The notes: a model not told the origin generated them from the letters alone. DNA of 64,000 bases from Camellia lanceoleosa (GCA_025200525.1 CM045758.1:61692649-61756648), one strand, 5' to 3'; positions 1 through 13,059 are shown, counted from the stretch's first letter. Made by a program: numbers and translations.

Positions 1-84
1 GTTTATTTCTTGCTCCCATTATTTTTTTGGTTTTCTTATGTGTTTTCATCTTATTTGATGCTATTAACTTGGATTTACTTGCAG

Positions 85-3000
85 CACAGATAAAATGAGT
101 GAGGTTGCTATTCTAGAAGTTGTAACGAAGAACTTCAAAGATCACCTTATTCTTGGGGAAGAGGGAGGGCTTATTGGCGATTCATCTTCTGATTATCTTT
201 GGTGCATAGATCCCTTAGGTCAGACTCTCTTAACCCTTTGGTAATTAAGATTATGTGTACATATTCACCAAGTTCCTCGGATGGAACTCAACTCTTGATT
301 CTGGACTTATACTTGTCTAAACTAGTTGTGATTTGTTTAGCAATGTTACTATCGTAAAACTTTTACAACTTGACATGATTTTAATATTGTTTGCTAGAAC
401 TTATTGATTCATTTGCAATTATATATCAGAATTTGTGTGGTCAAATTAGATGACTTGCATAACCTATTTTTCTGTTCCTTTTAAAACTTACTAGGCTTCT
501 CAAAATTCTAAGCCACTAGACTAACTTATTGGCAGTAACTTTTTGTTTCTTGTTCTCCTTTTTGGAGTGTAGGAATGCACTTCAGTTGCAGTTTTTAGAT
601 TGAATTCTGTAATCTTTGTATATGAGTAAAAATTCTGGAGAGGAAATTTTAATGACTAAAAAAAATGGGAAATGAGCTGCTTCTGAAGAGCGATATATAA
701 GGTTTCTGATTGATTTATATGTAAGAAAATCTTTTTTTTCTTTTTCCACACCCTTTCCTCCTCCCAATCCCAATCCAATCATTTCTTCCACACCCTATTT
801 TAAAAGTTCCTAATAATTTGTCTTTTACATATTCTGTTCGATCTTATATCTATCACCTAGCATTTCTAATTTCCTATGACATTATGGACCACATTTCTAG
901 TTTCTATTTCCCATTTCTTTTTTGATAATGAGAACTTTTCTCAATTCAAAGTGGATGGTGACACTTCACTGTTACCTCATTATGATTGTTGATAATTCCT
1001 TCGTATTGAAACATGTTATCTTCTGCCTGCATTTACTTATTATATTTGCAGCTAGTTTTCTGACGTAAAGCCATTTGCCTTTGATATCTATATAGATGGG
1101 ACAACAAATTTTGCACATTGCTACCCTAGCTTTGCAGTCTCTGTGGGAGTTCTGTATAAAGGAAAGCCGGCTGCTGGTGCTGTGGTATATAATCACTTAC
1201 CTTTATAGTCTCCAAAAAGAATTTGCATAATTCTGTAACGGTCCATCGGATTGAAATTTGATATGTAAATTAATATGGTCATTGAAGTTGTTATACTAAA
1301 TGATGGTTTCCCTGGTTGATGTGTTAATCAGAATATAAAACACAGTTGCATAAACCTTTTCATTTTCTATTTTTTTGGCATTGAACTCAACTCAACTAAT
1401 ACTTGAAGTAGTTCTTGTCCAATTATTTCTTCAAAGATCAAGAGTGAATGAGTTTCTCTGTTTCTGACTTGAAGGGATGACAATTGGTTTGTGTTTAAGG
1501 TAGAATTTGTTGGAGGCCCCATGTGTTGGAATACACGCACATTTTCTGCAGCTGCTGGTAAGAAGGATTTATCTTAAGCAATTATATAACAAGCTCTTTT
1601 ACATACCAAAATTGAAATATAAAGTTCTGACTTAATATTTGTTACTCTTTATTCTAGGTGGGGGTGCTTTTTGTAATGGGCAAAAGATTCAAGTGAGTCA
1701 TACCGATAAGGTGAGTGATCATGTTATATCTAGACTATAATGTTTTATTCAATAGGTGAAATTATTCAATAGGTGACCTTCAATAAGACTTTTTTTGTTG
1801 GTGGTGGATGTGGAAGAGAGACTGGTTGAGGATGTGGCCAACAACACTCTGTTTTATGGCGTCTAGACTCAAGGAATTTTTCCGTGAACTTTACATACTT
1901 TCAGACCTTGTGATCAGACTCCATTATGGATTTCTGAGCACATTCTTCGTAAGTCCCTCTTATCAGTTCCTCTCCCAAGCTCAGTTTATGCAAGGAAAAG
2001 GAACTGAGAAGAAGGTATTGACAACAACAAATTTTATTACAGGACAGTTCAAATGCTTGTGTATATTTCACTTCTTATCTATCTATAAAATTAATCATGT
2101 TCGTTCTACTTCTGGAAACGGATCACATTGAAAAAAGTTGTGTAAAAGTGTGGTGGTTTAGAGCTGAAAGCTGGATTTTTTTTTTTCAGCTCACCTATTT
2201 TCACTTGTTTTCTTAGGTGGAGCAGTCACTTCTAGTTACTGGATTTGGGTATGAACATGACGATGCATGGAGTACCAACATAGAGTTATTCAAAGAATTT
2301 ACTGATGTCAGCCGGGTAATAACCATTTTCTTTCACTTGCTTTACTGATAACTTGCTCTACTTCTTACATCATAGATAGGGGTGGAAGATTTTGTGTTTC
2401 AAGTTTTTGTGATCTCTCTCTCCATTTTGACATTTATGTGTAGGGCGTGAGAAGGCTTGGTGCTGCTGCAGTGGATATGTGCCATGTAGCTTTGGGAATT
2501 GTAGAAGCATATTGGGAATATCGTCTAAAACCATGGGATATGGCTGCTGGTGTTTTGGTAACATCAATCATTTTAAGAAATATTTCTTATTTTATCTTCT
2601 AGATATCAATGAAAGAACTATATATACAATAATGCCCAATTAATACACATTAATGTGTGTTTGGGAGGGGAAAGTGTGAGTACACACCTAACCTTTGGCA
2701 TAATGCACTAAGTGGCGGGCCAAGACTTGAATCCATAACCTTAAGGTTATTACCCCAAGACTTAAAATCCGCCCGTGCCATTTTTCATTTTCTATGTTTT
2801 ACTACCTTTCTAATTTTACTCGGATTCCTTATGGGTGCACTGAGTCGCAATTTTTACGCTTGAATTAGGAATAATATGGTAACTGTTTTTCATGACAATG
2901 TTTTTCAAGAATAGATTGAAAATCTACTAACCTAAGTTGGCTGACCAATTGCCATTTGTATTTTCTTAAAACCTGTATCTGGATGAGGCAAGTGCTTAAG

Positions 3001-3731
3001 AAACCTTACATTTCAAAGAATTGGTGTGTTTTGGCACTTGGCTCTCATGAAAATGATTAGAATTCAAGTTTTTTACTTCCAATCATTTATTGCATCTATT
3101 TTATTTACATTTCAAGCAGATAGTTGAAGAAGCTGGTGGGGTAGTTTCTTGCATGGATGGTGGAAAATATAGTGTATTTGATAGATCAGTCTTGGTATCC
3201 AATGGTGTGCTGCATGACAAGGTTAGTCTTTTCCCTTTCTTTCTTAGAGAACTTGATGTTGCATGACAAGGTTAGGTCCAAGGCTTGTAATATTGGGAGC
3301 TTTACATTATTACACATCCTAGTATCCACTCATTTTGGAGCCTTATGTGTATTTGATGATAACTGCTCTTGAAATCTATATTTGAGATATCGTAGGACCA
3401 GCGATCCTGTCCAGTAGACCATGTCTAATGGATGATTGTAACTCCTTAACCACTTGACTACTTATAAATTGTCAAAGGCTTATATTAGGCTGCGAGGATT
3501 TGAACATATTTGATCGGATTGAATGTGTTACCTGAATGCAGTTAGAAATGCTAAGAAAATAGAGTATGAGAATATACTACTTTCCTATCATCCTCTTTCC
3601 AAACCACTTTGTATTGTTTGTGTATTTTGCAGCTTCTGGAGAGAATTGGCCCTCCAACAGATGAACTGAAGAACAAAGGCATTGATTTTTCATTGTGGTT
3701 TAAGCCAGAAAACTATCACACAGATTGTTGA
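85..3731 (+). CDS. IMPL1: Inositol monophosphatase family phosphatase IMPL1, 3' part of gene
   Basis: Nine coding exons can be read: 85-218, 1096-1184, 1500-1557, 1658-1710, 2217-2315, 2444-2557, 3120-3221 and 3633-3731, with at least one more upstream of the window. All visible introns are GT-AG and the frame is kept to the TGA at 3729-3731. The product carries the inositol monophosphatase signature: LILGEEGG, then WCIDPLDGTTNF (metal-binding Asp residues, split by the intron at 219-1095), and a C-terminal PWDMAAG motif followed by EEAGG. These supply the ligands for Mg2+ in the family. The sequence fits chloroplast IMPL1, which hydrolyses myo-inositol phosphates, better than the histidinol-phosphate phosphatase IMPL2. 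The transit peptide and first exons lie outside the window, so targeting cannot be seen. The gene is convergent with RNASEH2C. The IMPL1 versus IMPL2 call is from memory of the families. (Eight exons are listed here; the count of nine includes the unseen upstream one.). Confidence 0.92.
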
Positions 3732-4455
3732 CAGTGCCTTCTTTTTATATCTCTGCATTTATTTTGTTGTACCCAACTTTTCTTGTTTTTTGAGCAAAAG
3801 AAGAAAACTTCTTTGATTTCTTGTGTTGATAAACGATCGTTATTTTGTCAAGCTATCCATTACATATAGCCAGATATTATTTTGTGGACAAATTCTATGA
3901 TGTGCAACCAAACATGTGACTGTTGTTTTTCCATGTCAAAATTTGAGTTAAGACTCAATGTGGTTTCTTTAGGACCACATTATGGTAGTTGGTTACTGTT
4001 GCAAATGTTTATTTGTCTTTATATTGGTTTTCTCTCTGTTTGTGATACAAATCTTCTACACAAATTTGGATGATTTTGATTTTATGAGAGGATCCCCATC
4101 AAACTAGCTAAATCTTTAGCAAAAATTTTGCAAAAAAATTGTTTTTCTTTTTTAAAATATATAACTTTTTGCTAATTTTTTTGTCAAAATATGCTGCTCT
4201 GATAATAAGCAAGGCATGTTTCTCAAATGGTAAAGGGACACAAGGACAACGAAGTGTTCCCTCTCTATCTTGCATTATGGATGAAATACAATACCATGAT
4301 TTGAGGATTTTCAATTGAATAATAATATACAAACAAAAATTCATAAGAAATTTTTCTATATAATTATGTGATTCATTGTAGATTTTTTCCTCGAAAACAA
4401 AATATGTCCATTAAGAGACTTTTTATTTATAAAGCTGACATTAATACACAATTCT

Positions 4456-4489
<34 letters not shown>

Positions 4490-5197
4490 GGGTATAATTT
4501 TGTTGTATGAATAGACTTTCCCTTTTCAATTGTTTATCTAGAGTGTATTTATCCCCAAAAAAAAACAAAATGTTTATCTAGAGTGGTTTCAACCACAACT
4601 TTCTCCCACACAAAGTTGTGCTTTCAGATATTAAAAGAAGAATGATTTATTTGCTTCCCATTATTAATTTGGGTTTCTAGTGGTTGACAAGAATGAGGCA
4701 GGCACGAATGGTCATGCCTCACATATCAACACAATGAAAAGTACGGGTTTTTAGTGGTTGACAAAAATGAGGCAGGGATGGTTACATTTCCAAATAAAAT
4801 CTTAATACAAGCTTACATTTTTTTTTTTTTTTTTGATAAATAAAGGGAGAGGCAGAGGAATTAATACAAGCTTACATTTAACAAAGGTACCCACTAAATC
4901 TTTGTTAGGAGTTCACAATCAGGGTTTAAAAAAAAAAACCAGCAAGAATGGGTCTCGCCTGACAGATCAAGACACTGGAAAATATGATACAGAGTTTGGA
5001 CCATCTAACCTCACAGCCAGTGCATGGAGTTCGAAAACATCAGCAAGTTTCTTCTCAATGCATGTGGTTGTGTCGGCACGTGCAGAGGGGCACAGACGGA
5101 TTTTCTGGGCTTCAATTTATTATGTGCCAAAGCAAGAGAGATGAATTGCAATTCTGGCAGACAACAAAGAAGCTCCCCTCAATTTCAAGTCAGCCTA
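3732..5197. other. Intergenic spacer between convergent IMPL1 and RNASEH2C
   Basis: AT-rich sequence holding the 3' untranslated regions of both neighbours. It contains an ATTT microsatellite near 4460-4488, a short LINE-tail insertion at 4802-4879, and a partial direct repeat around 4680-4710 and 4750-4780 (GTGGTTGACAA...ATGAGGCAGG). No coding potential seen. Confidence 0.6.
4802..4879 (-). mobile_element. Extremely 5'-truncated LINE-like insertion with 19-bp target-site duplication
   Basis: The 19-mer TTAATACAAGCTTACATTT occurs at 4802-4820 and again at 4861-4879. Between the two copies lie 40 bases which, on the minus strand, end in TTTATTTATC followed by a long A tail. A long target duplication plus a poly(A) tail is the mark of target-primed reverse transcription, and the TTTATTTATC-An ending resembles plant L1 3' ends. 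The inserted part is too short to name a family. Confidence 0.6.
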
Positions 5198-7619
5198 TTA
5201 ATTTTCTTGTGTAGTAGAAGCGGATTCCAAATCTTCAGCTGTCACTGGCTGATGCAGCTGCATTCATAAAAAGAGTAGTCAAAGTAAGCAGCAGATAAGA
5301 ACCTAAGAATGTCTTGTATGGCATAGATGTTAGGTGAAATCTCTTGATATGATCCACAAATTAATCATCATCGAATAAACAAGGCATTATCTCATAGGGA
5401 TATGAAGTAGGGTTTTTCATAGATCCATCCTTTGTACCCACAATCAACTTTAGACATGCCCATATATATGTCGGATGGGTTTGTTGGGCAACCCAGAAAT
5501 TGCCAAACACAAATTTAATCCAAATTCCAAAATCATGTTTGGTAAACAGATACAGAAAAAGGAATGAAAAAAAAAAAAATGCATTTTAAGAAGACATTTG
5601 AGAAGATCAACTTAAATCTGCCAAAACATAAGCATTTGCAAAAAGTAACTGAAACAACTTTGTTTTGGTCCCTGCCTGGACAAATTACCAAGATATGATA
5701 CATGTGACCTGGTAGGCAATCTTCATAAGCAAACCTTCATAAGTGATTAGAAAAGCATAATTAAATTAACACCCAGAAAAGGACTAATATTGACCTGCAT
5801 ATAAACCTTCACTTTTTTTTGAAAATCACAAGTATTTTAGGCTCGGCAGAAAATTATTATTTAGATTAATACATATTATTGCATGCCGTTATAGTTGTTT
5901 CCAGTGTAATTTGAAGCAGCAAATTGGATATTAGCATCCAAGGCTCTCCGGATAGCAATAATTGTGGCAATAACAATAACCCCCCCCCCCCCCCCCTCTC
6001 TTCCCAAACAAATATTTACTTCATCCATCCTTGAACAAGTATATCAAGACATCGTCATCTAAGAATGCATAAGTTCTATTGTTTCCCTTTTTGAGCATCA
6101 ACATCAAGCAAAGACTTACAGCATTTGCGACAGTCAACCAATGTAAGGATCGCAAGAAAGCATCATCTTGTGAGGGAAGATTGTCATGATTCCAAAATGT
6201 TATGCTTTGAAAATTTGCATTCATCTCCCAACAATTTGAGTTTTCTTCACACTTATCAGAGGTCTTTCTTTTGTCAGCACTCTTCTTTCCTAACACAAAG
6301 CCTACATAGCAATGATTATTAGTAAAAAAGAAAGGGAAAGTTTAAAGACAAACCCAAAAATTAAGATATTAAGGGCTTTCTAGGTCGTATTTGAGCCACA
6401 ACCCTTGCTCACAAATTTCACATTCTCACAGAACTTATGTAGCATGGACTCCTCAAAATTTGTGAAATACTCATGTCGAACACTTGACACTTAATAAGGG
6501 TATGGGATATGAGACCAATATGCCTAGTTGAACAGACACCCAACAAGTATCTATAACTATAAGTAATCTAGTTTACTATATAATTATGCATAAGAGTCCC
6601 ATTGTCTACTATACATAAAATGCTTTATTTAAAAAGTTCTAAAATTTAGCCATCTGGTCATGTCCTTGACATGAGAATTAAATGAATCCAACAGTCAAAC
6701 ACATACTTGCACAAAATACACACCCGAGCCCATGTAACCTACATATGTGCAAAAAAGATTGGGGGTGAATGTTTGTGCATGTTTACATGTCACGTGTAAA
6801 GCAATGAAAACAACAAAACCAAACCCCATCAAAATCCAACTAAGCAATTGAAATATGTATTTCATAATCTACATAAATGGTGAGGTGCTGCACATTTGTA
6901 CCATGGAAATGTCAAAAGAAATTTTTTTTTAAAAAAAGGTTTATGAGGACTAGGCAATCTAGTACTCTAATTAAAAGCAAAGAGCCCTGTATTGACTACT
7001 TAAATGCACTTTCTTTGAACCCCCTATTCTCCCACACTACATCATCTTTAAAACCCCATGTTTTGCACACAAATTGCGTGAATCCTCCACCCCTACTAAG
7101 CTTTTTATTATTATTATTATTATTATTATGATAAATAAGAGGTAACTTTATTAGAAAAAGAGCATCAAGATGATAAATCCGGCACAAAAATTTAGAAAAT
7201 CTAGAACTTCATCTAGACAAATAAAGAATCAACAAAATGTAGAAAAGAAAATAAATCCCGCTCCACTCTCCCCGACACCAAACTCAATAAAACCAACAAA
7301 ATCTTATTCTTCAAACACTACACAGAAACTTGTAACCTACAGAATGACCACTACTTACTGAATTATGATTCTATTTGCAATGTATTTTTCATTGAATTAA
7401 ACGGGAAAATAAACATTCTGATCAAATGTAGAACACAACTGAGTTTTTTTGACAATGAGAGGAAAACAAAGAAAAGGAACAACAATGACTCAGCAGAATA
7501 GCCTTGGGGAAGAGGAAGAGTGGTGCCTTGCAACTTCCTTCCCCTGAAGTAAGCTTCCTCCATTTTCAGACCCTCCACCTCCATACCTACAACAATACAA
7601 CCCATATATAAACATGAAA

Positions 7620-7673
<54 letters not shown>

Positions 7674-7849
7674 GTACCAGTGGGTTTGGGTTTGAAGTAG
7701 TGAGCAACAGAGCAAGATCCATCGTACTTGACGCAGCAGGGGAGTTGATGGACCTGACCCGTTAGATCCACCACCGCCGTCAAATTCCCTCCACGGCTGA
7801 GGTCGATGCTTCCGACGGTGGCGATCGCCGAACCTCCATCTCCATCCAT
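5198..7849 (-). CDS. RNASEH2C: Ribonuclease H2 subunit C, with an abnormal splice donor in intron 2
   Basis: Four exons on the minus strand: 7678-7849 (ATG at 7849), 7494-7586, 6120-6301 and 5198-5257 (TAA at 5198-5200). They total 507 nt, or 168 residues, the usual plant length. Recognisable stretches are VHQLPCCVKYDG and AHYFKPKPTG (exon 1), EAYFRGRKLQG and LPLPQGYSG (exon 2), FVLGKKS and ITFWNHDNLPSQDDAFLR (exon 3), and LHQPVTAEDLE (exon 4). Subunit C is a non-catalytic partner that with subunit B holds RNase H2A, which removes ribonucleotides from DNA in the nucleus. Introns 1 and 3 have normal GT-AG ends. Intron 2 starts with CT at 7493-7492, although exon phases fit perfectly at that point. 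Either the site is mutated or misread, or a cryptic donor 53 nt further on (CTCA|GTTGTG, also in frame) is used, adding 18 hydrophobic residues. Homology call is firm; functionality is not. Confidence 0.85.
5980..5996. repeat. Poly(C) tract of 17 bases in RNASEH2C intron 3
   Basis: Uninterrupted run of C (G on the coding strand) directly followed by TCTCTTCCC. Such runs are often mis-sized by sequencing. Confidence 0.9.
7103..7160 (-). mobile_element. (TTA)n tract with LINE-like 3' tail in RNASEH2C intron 2
   Basis: A TTA microsatellite is followed by GATAAATAAGAGGTAACTTT. Read on the minus strand this is AAAGTTACCTCTTATTTATC followed by an ATA-type tail, the same ending as the insertion at 4820-4860 and similar to plant LINE 3' ends. 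The 5' boundary of the element could not be set. Confidence 0.4.
7620..7673. repeat. Compound microsatellite (AC)n(AT)n(AG)n in RNASEH2C intron 1
   Basis: Three dinucleotide runs lie end to end, AC then AT then AG, ending four bases before the exon 1 donor. On the coding strand they form a pyrimidine-rich run immediately inside the intron. Confidence 0.95.
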
Positions 7850-8715
7850 GTATCTATTCGCACTTTACAAAACTCTTTTCACTTCACAAAAAAAAGCCCT
7901 AATTTTTGGGCACAGAAGTCTAACAGCCTCACATACATTTCCTACCCTGGTGTTTGAATCACAGACCAATAAAGCCCGCCAATCTCAAATTTCATTTCAT
8001 AAAATTACCACCAAAAAATAATAATAATAAGGTCTCGTTTGGCAAACGGTGATTTTAGATCAAAAAATTATTAAAAGAATTAAAAAGTCAAAAATTTATA
8101 TCAAAAAGTTTTTAAAAAAAAAATTTTATTTTTTGCAAATCTTTTCGTAAAAAATTTAAAAGTCATCCCAAACATACTATTTTTTTTTATCATATTTTAG
8201 CCAAAAAAACAAAAAATTTGTTACCCAAAAGACAATCTAAGAGGGGGAGTGAATTAGGTTTTTACAATTAAAAATTAATAATACCCTAATAAAAATTATG
8301 ACTAGGATAATATGATAAAACCTAATTCATTTTCTACTAACACATCCCCCCTCCTAATTTGTCCTAATCAAACAAAGCTTAATGGTTAATGCCACATTCA
8401 AACATGTAGATAAACTTAGTGATAAAAATTGGGAATGAGGGGTGAAGCCAAACAGAAACTATAGACTGCTCTCATAAAGTAACATCAGTTATCTAACAAG
8501 ATACAAACTACCACGAGGGATCGTCCCACGTGTTTTTACAATTTGATTCCTTTAAAGGCACAAAAAACAAATACAAAACAAAACTCTTTCAACTTGAAAA
8601 TAGGAAACTCGTACAACTTGAAAATGATAGATAATGAGGACTAGGCGCATGTGCTTTCACTTGTATTGGAAAACTTGGAAACAGCAAGAAAATTTCATAC
8701 AGTTGTTCCCTCCTT
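7850..8715. other. Spacer between RNASEH2C start and ZPR1 end
   Basis: Holds the 5' leader and promoter of RNASEH2C (nearest 100-200 bases, no clear TATA box) and the ZPR1 3' untranslated region. Around 8030-8240 there is AT-rich sequence with GTTTGGCAAACG near its left end, perhaps a MITE remnant. No genes seen. Confidence 0.5.
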
Positions 8716-9045
8716 TCATGTAGCATCAGTCGACTCGTATGCAGCGTCAGCTGAAGAGGTGTCAATATCATTTAGACCCAACTTCTCATTCTGCTCCCAC
8801 GACCTCTCATATTCCTCGACTGCACATTGTCAATATGACATCATACCACAACAACACTAAAAAGAAAAAAAATGCTAGCAAAGTAGAATTAAGTGCCATA
8901 AATAGTTGTGAAGAGAAAAATCCTTAGCAAACACAGTAAAAATAGAGAAAAAAGAGTAGGCATGGGTTGGTACCCATTGGGGTCTGGAAAAAGTAGATTG
9001 GGTATAGACTTAACTTTTGACATGATTTGTACAAAGTGGCTGCCC

Positions 9046-9524
9046 TAAGAGCATCTCCAACGGTTGAACAAAATTTTCACCAAATTTGAGTAAAAAAAAG
9101 GCATTTGGCTCAATCTGATATCAATCACTCCAACGGTGTACTGTAGCTTTCATCAAAACGTACCGGACGTCCGGGAGAACGACCAGCCGGTCGACCGGCT
9201 GGTCGACCAAAAAGAGCAAAATCTGTACAATTCTGTAATTGAATTTTCAAGCTTGAGGTTCATCCGGGGGTCGACTGGGTGGTTGACCTCCCAGTGTAAA
9301 ATTTGTACAAAATTTTGCGCAAAATTGGTCATCTGGTCGTGAAAATACAACGGTAATGAATAGTGTTTTGGTAAAAGACTCAGCGCATTCTTAGTTTGGT
9401 GAAATTTTTGCTTAATTCTCAATTTGATATCAGTTTGGTGAAACCATTGGAGGGAGAAAAAGTGACTTTTTCATCAAATTTCAAATCTGATGCACAATTT
9501 GATGCACCGTTGGAGATGGCCTAA
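9046..9524. mobile_element. MITE with GAGCATCTCCAACGG terminal inverted repeats, in ZPR1 last intron
   Basis: The left end reads GAGCATCTCCAACGG from 9049 and the right end is its near-complement CCGTTGGAGATGGC ending about 9521. Both sides carry TAA (9046-9048 and 9522-9524), a plausible 3-bp target duplication as made by PIF/Harbinger elements. The inside has no coding sequence and includes a long palindrome at 9180-9205. Confidence 0.65.
9180..9205. repeat. 26-bp perfect palindrome inside the MITE
   Basis: A perfect dyad centred on TCGA, with core CCAGCCGGTCGACCGGCTGG and three more paired bases on each side. It is GC-rich in an AT-rich region, and GTCGACT/GTTGACC motifs recur about 75 bases downstream. 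Confidence 0.95.
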
Positions 9525-12500
9525 AGCTCAAACCAGTAACACCTCAAGTTTAATAGGCCGAGTTTTAACCATTGAACCAGTGGTTAAAACTGCGTTAAAA
9601 ACAGCATTGTACAATATGCACAAAATAAGGTCCGTCCAAGTCCAAGTTCTAGGGCTTGTCTACCTAATATGAAGACCACATCAGATAAACCACAGCTCTA
9701 TACATGTTCTCGAAGAAAGATATTATTTGAAGAAAAAGAAAAAAAAACCAAAAAAATTAAAACCCCGGCCATTCTCCAAAACATGGTTATGAGGATTTTC
9801 AACTTGGCCGTTGACTCAGGGTTGTTTTAATAATTGATTTTTTTTAGTATTTTTTGACTTTTTACAAAAAGACGTGCAAAAAAGTAGAGAGAAGAGTTCG
9901 ACTTTTTTGTATTGACAGCTTCATCCACAGAAGGGACATACAAGGCTACAACCCATAAAGAGCTTCCAACAGTTGTCTCATATAAATAAGATTGCACCAG
10001 AACACCAGCCATAGAGATGTGTGGAGGACTTACATGATAACGGATGGTCATCTTTAACATCGTCAGTTGCTGGTGCGACAAAAGAATTAGCCAGGGTATT
10101 ATGAATGATCAATGTCCACGGATCTTCCACACTCAGAAGCTGTACAGTAACAGTCAGACAGTTGAATGCTCACAGATAGTTTAAACAGTCAGACAAATCA
10201 CCAATAACATACATTTAATGCCCAGGTGGAGAAGATGCTACATAAATGGGAATGTACAGCAGTCCATTTCACTATCCGTTGGACACATTCAAATGGTAAG
10301 AGAGAGTCAACATGGACATGCATTTCGTGTGCAGTCTTCAACATTGAGAAAAAATGAACTGACAATAAATAAGTCACTTGAAAATTGTCTACACTAAGCA
10401 ATGTCTGTGTATCTTGTGTGTGCGTGTTTTTTGCAATTCTGAATTGAGAAACAATATCATTTTCTACACCAACTACAATAATCTCTTTTGGGTGGTGGGG
10501 TGGTGGGGAGAGAGAGAGAGAGAGAGAGATAAGGGTTTGAGAAATGACACAGTAAAGGATTTGCGGAACTAATCTGATAATTGAAGGGAAAAAATTTAAG
10601 GTTCAGGAAATGCTACAGGCATATGACAGATGGTAGATTTCCTTTGTCATTTATTCTCCACTCCTTTTTTGGGATCATGATGGCTATTTAGTTCACAAAA
10701 AATTGAAAACATCATATTTGAGAGTTCACTACCTTGTTAAGCCTCGCTCTGAAATCTAGCCACTTGTTTTTCTTACTATCATCAAGACTGTCCCCAAAAG
10801 TAAATCCATGTACTCTCTCAAGATCTGCACAATTAATCATATAATATATAATTCAATTTGGCAAGAAATGTGTAAATGTTGGTGCATATAACCAAAAAAG
10901 GAGGAAAAAGAGACAATAAAATAAAAACTGATAGGATGACTAACTACAAAGCAAAAGAAATCAAAATTAAAATCACAGACAAATAATGTGAAGATGTCCA
11001 TCTCCATATTTATAACATTAACATCAGTTATATATTGATAACATCCACTAGCTCCCAATGCAAACTGTAGTATCTAAACCAGAGAGAGAGAGAGAACTGC
11101 ACAAAGACATACATTTAGGAATCCAAATCCCTACAAGTCAAACAACTACTAACATGTGAAAGTTGGTCAATCTATACCATCTTTAAAAATGAGAATGCAA
11201 AAACCATCAATATTTGGAAACATATACATTCCTGTCCTATAATTAGAAAATAAATAGATGAAAAACTACCAAGAAAATCTCCAGCTTAAGGATAGAAATT
11301 GCAGCATGAAAATGAAAACCAAAGGATGGAAAAGGTACTCACTTTCACTAATTTTAGGGATCAAACCTTCAACAGTAGTCACAACTCCACCCAATGTTCC
11401 ACTTGTCAACACCAAGTCAAGCTCTGGAACTTCTACACTAGCAGTATCTGACTGAGATATATCAAATGATTGTTAGTCAGCACATTTGAAGCCTATAAGC
11501 AAGCGTAAGTTTAGGGAACCCCTTGTGTTTTTTTTCTTCAGCATTAATTAGATTCAAACATCCTTAGTTAGCTGTTGTCAGTTTTCATGAAGGCATATTC
11601 AAAATGTTCATTTGCACAAAAAATATGAGTGACGATGGCATACCTTTATCACATCACGGCTTAGATCATTAATGTTCTTCACAAGAACTGTAATTTTCTT
11701 TCCTTTTTCAGGAATACGGCCACCAGGCTTCAACTGCAAAGGGAAAGCATACACATCATCAGGATATTAAAAATGAGAATAGTAAAGAAAATATATACGT
11801 ATGTACAAACCTCAAAATTGCGGTACCCACAAGCATCACAAGAGGATGCCACGACGATCACTTCTCGGAAGTACGGAATATCTGTTAAATTGTTAAGCTC
11901 AACAAAGCCCGTGCATATTTATCGGTAAAATGATCTAAGGGAAAAATAGTTTTCATTTCCAACCACAAAACTCATGGTAGTAGACACAATCTTAGATTCC
12001 TCAGATATCGTTCTCCACAATCCTTTCAGACACTAAATGTATGCCATATTATTTGTATATGGCAAGTAGTATAAAAACAGAACCACTAGTGCCATGTCAC
12101 ATCTCAATGACAGAAGAGATAAGAAGGATACTGGTGACAAACATTCGAGTCTCACACTTGGCTGCACAAGTTCCACATGTTGATGGGAAGGTCATCACCT
12201 ATCCAGCAAGAAGAAATAAATAAATAATTGAATTGCAGCTTCCCATTTCATAAAAGAAACAGATGTGAAATTCAAGTAAATAAAGTAGCGAATTATCCAT
12301 GCTCATTTTGCAACAAATTTACGTTCTACATTTGCACCACAAAAGACGGGAGGAGGGATAAGAAAGCAGGAGGTGGGAATGAACTTTTGAAAGGATATTT
12401 GTACCTCTTCTAGTGCAGAGTACCAAAACAAAGATTCAGCAAATTATGCACTATTACCCTGAGCAATAGCCCGCTGACCAGCTGCAGCTCCAATTAATCC

Positions 12501-13059
12501 ATGTGGTTCTCTTCTAGTTTGATCACCAGTACTATTTAGTTCTTCTAATAACGCTTCATCACGATGTTCTCCCCCAAGCGATGGGTCGACAATGTACCCC
12601 AGTGATGCTTGTTGCTCAGGAGTTCGTTCATAGAACTTAATTGTCGATGAAGGATCCGGAGATGGAGCAAACCTATCAGGGATCAGTGGATGCCCTTCAG
12701 ATTACCCAAAAAAAAAAAAAAAGAGAGACAGGAAGAGAAAGAAAGCAAGAAAGCATTTAAAGTGAGGTACACAAGAAATCATTTGTTAATATACTTATTT
12801 AAAGGCCCCCCATTAATAAAAGGGAGAAACACAGAGAGAAGAACTAACTATGGGCCTGTTTGTTATAGCTTATTATAAGCTAATAATCTATAAGCAGAAT
12901 CTAAAAGCACCCCTCCCTGAGCCAAAGGATAATCAACTTTTTCCAGCTTAAGTAAGCTATTTTTACCACTTATGCTGTTAGCAAAAGTTACAACAACAGT
13001 CACACAAAATCTCACAATTTAAAAAATAAAAAAATAAATAAAATAAAATAAAAAATAAC

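Noticed and set aside
7363..7722. Open frame of 119 codons over RNASEH2C exon 2
   Set aside because: It is read-through from exon 2 into both flanking introns, including the microsatellite; exon boundaries explain it better.
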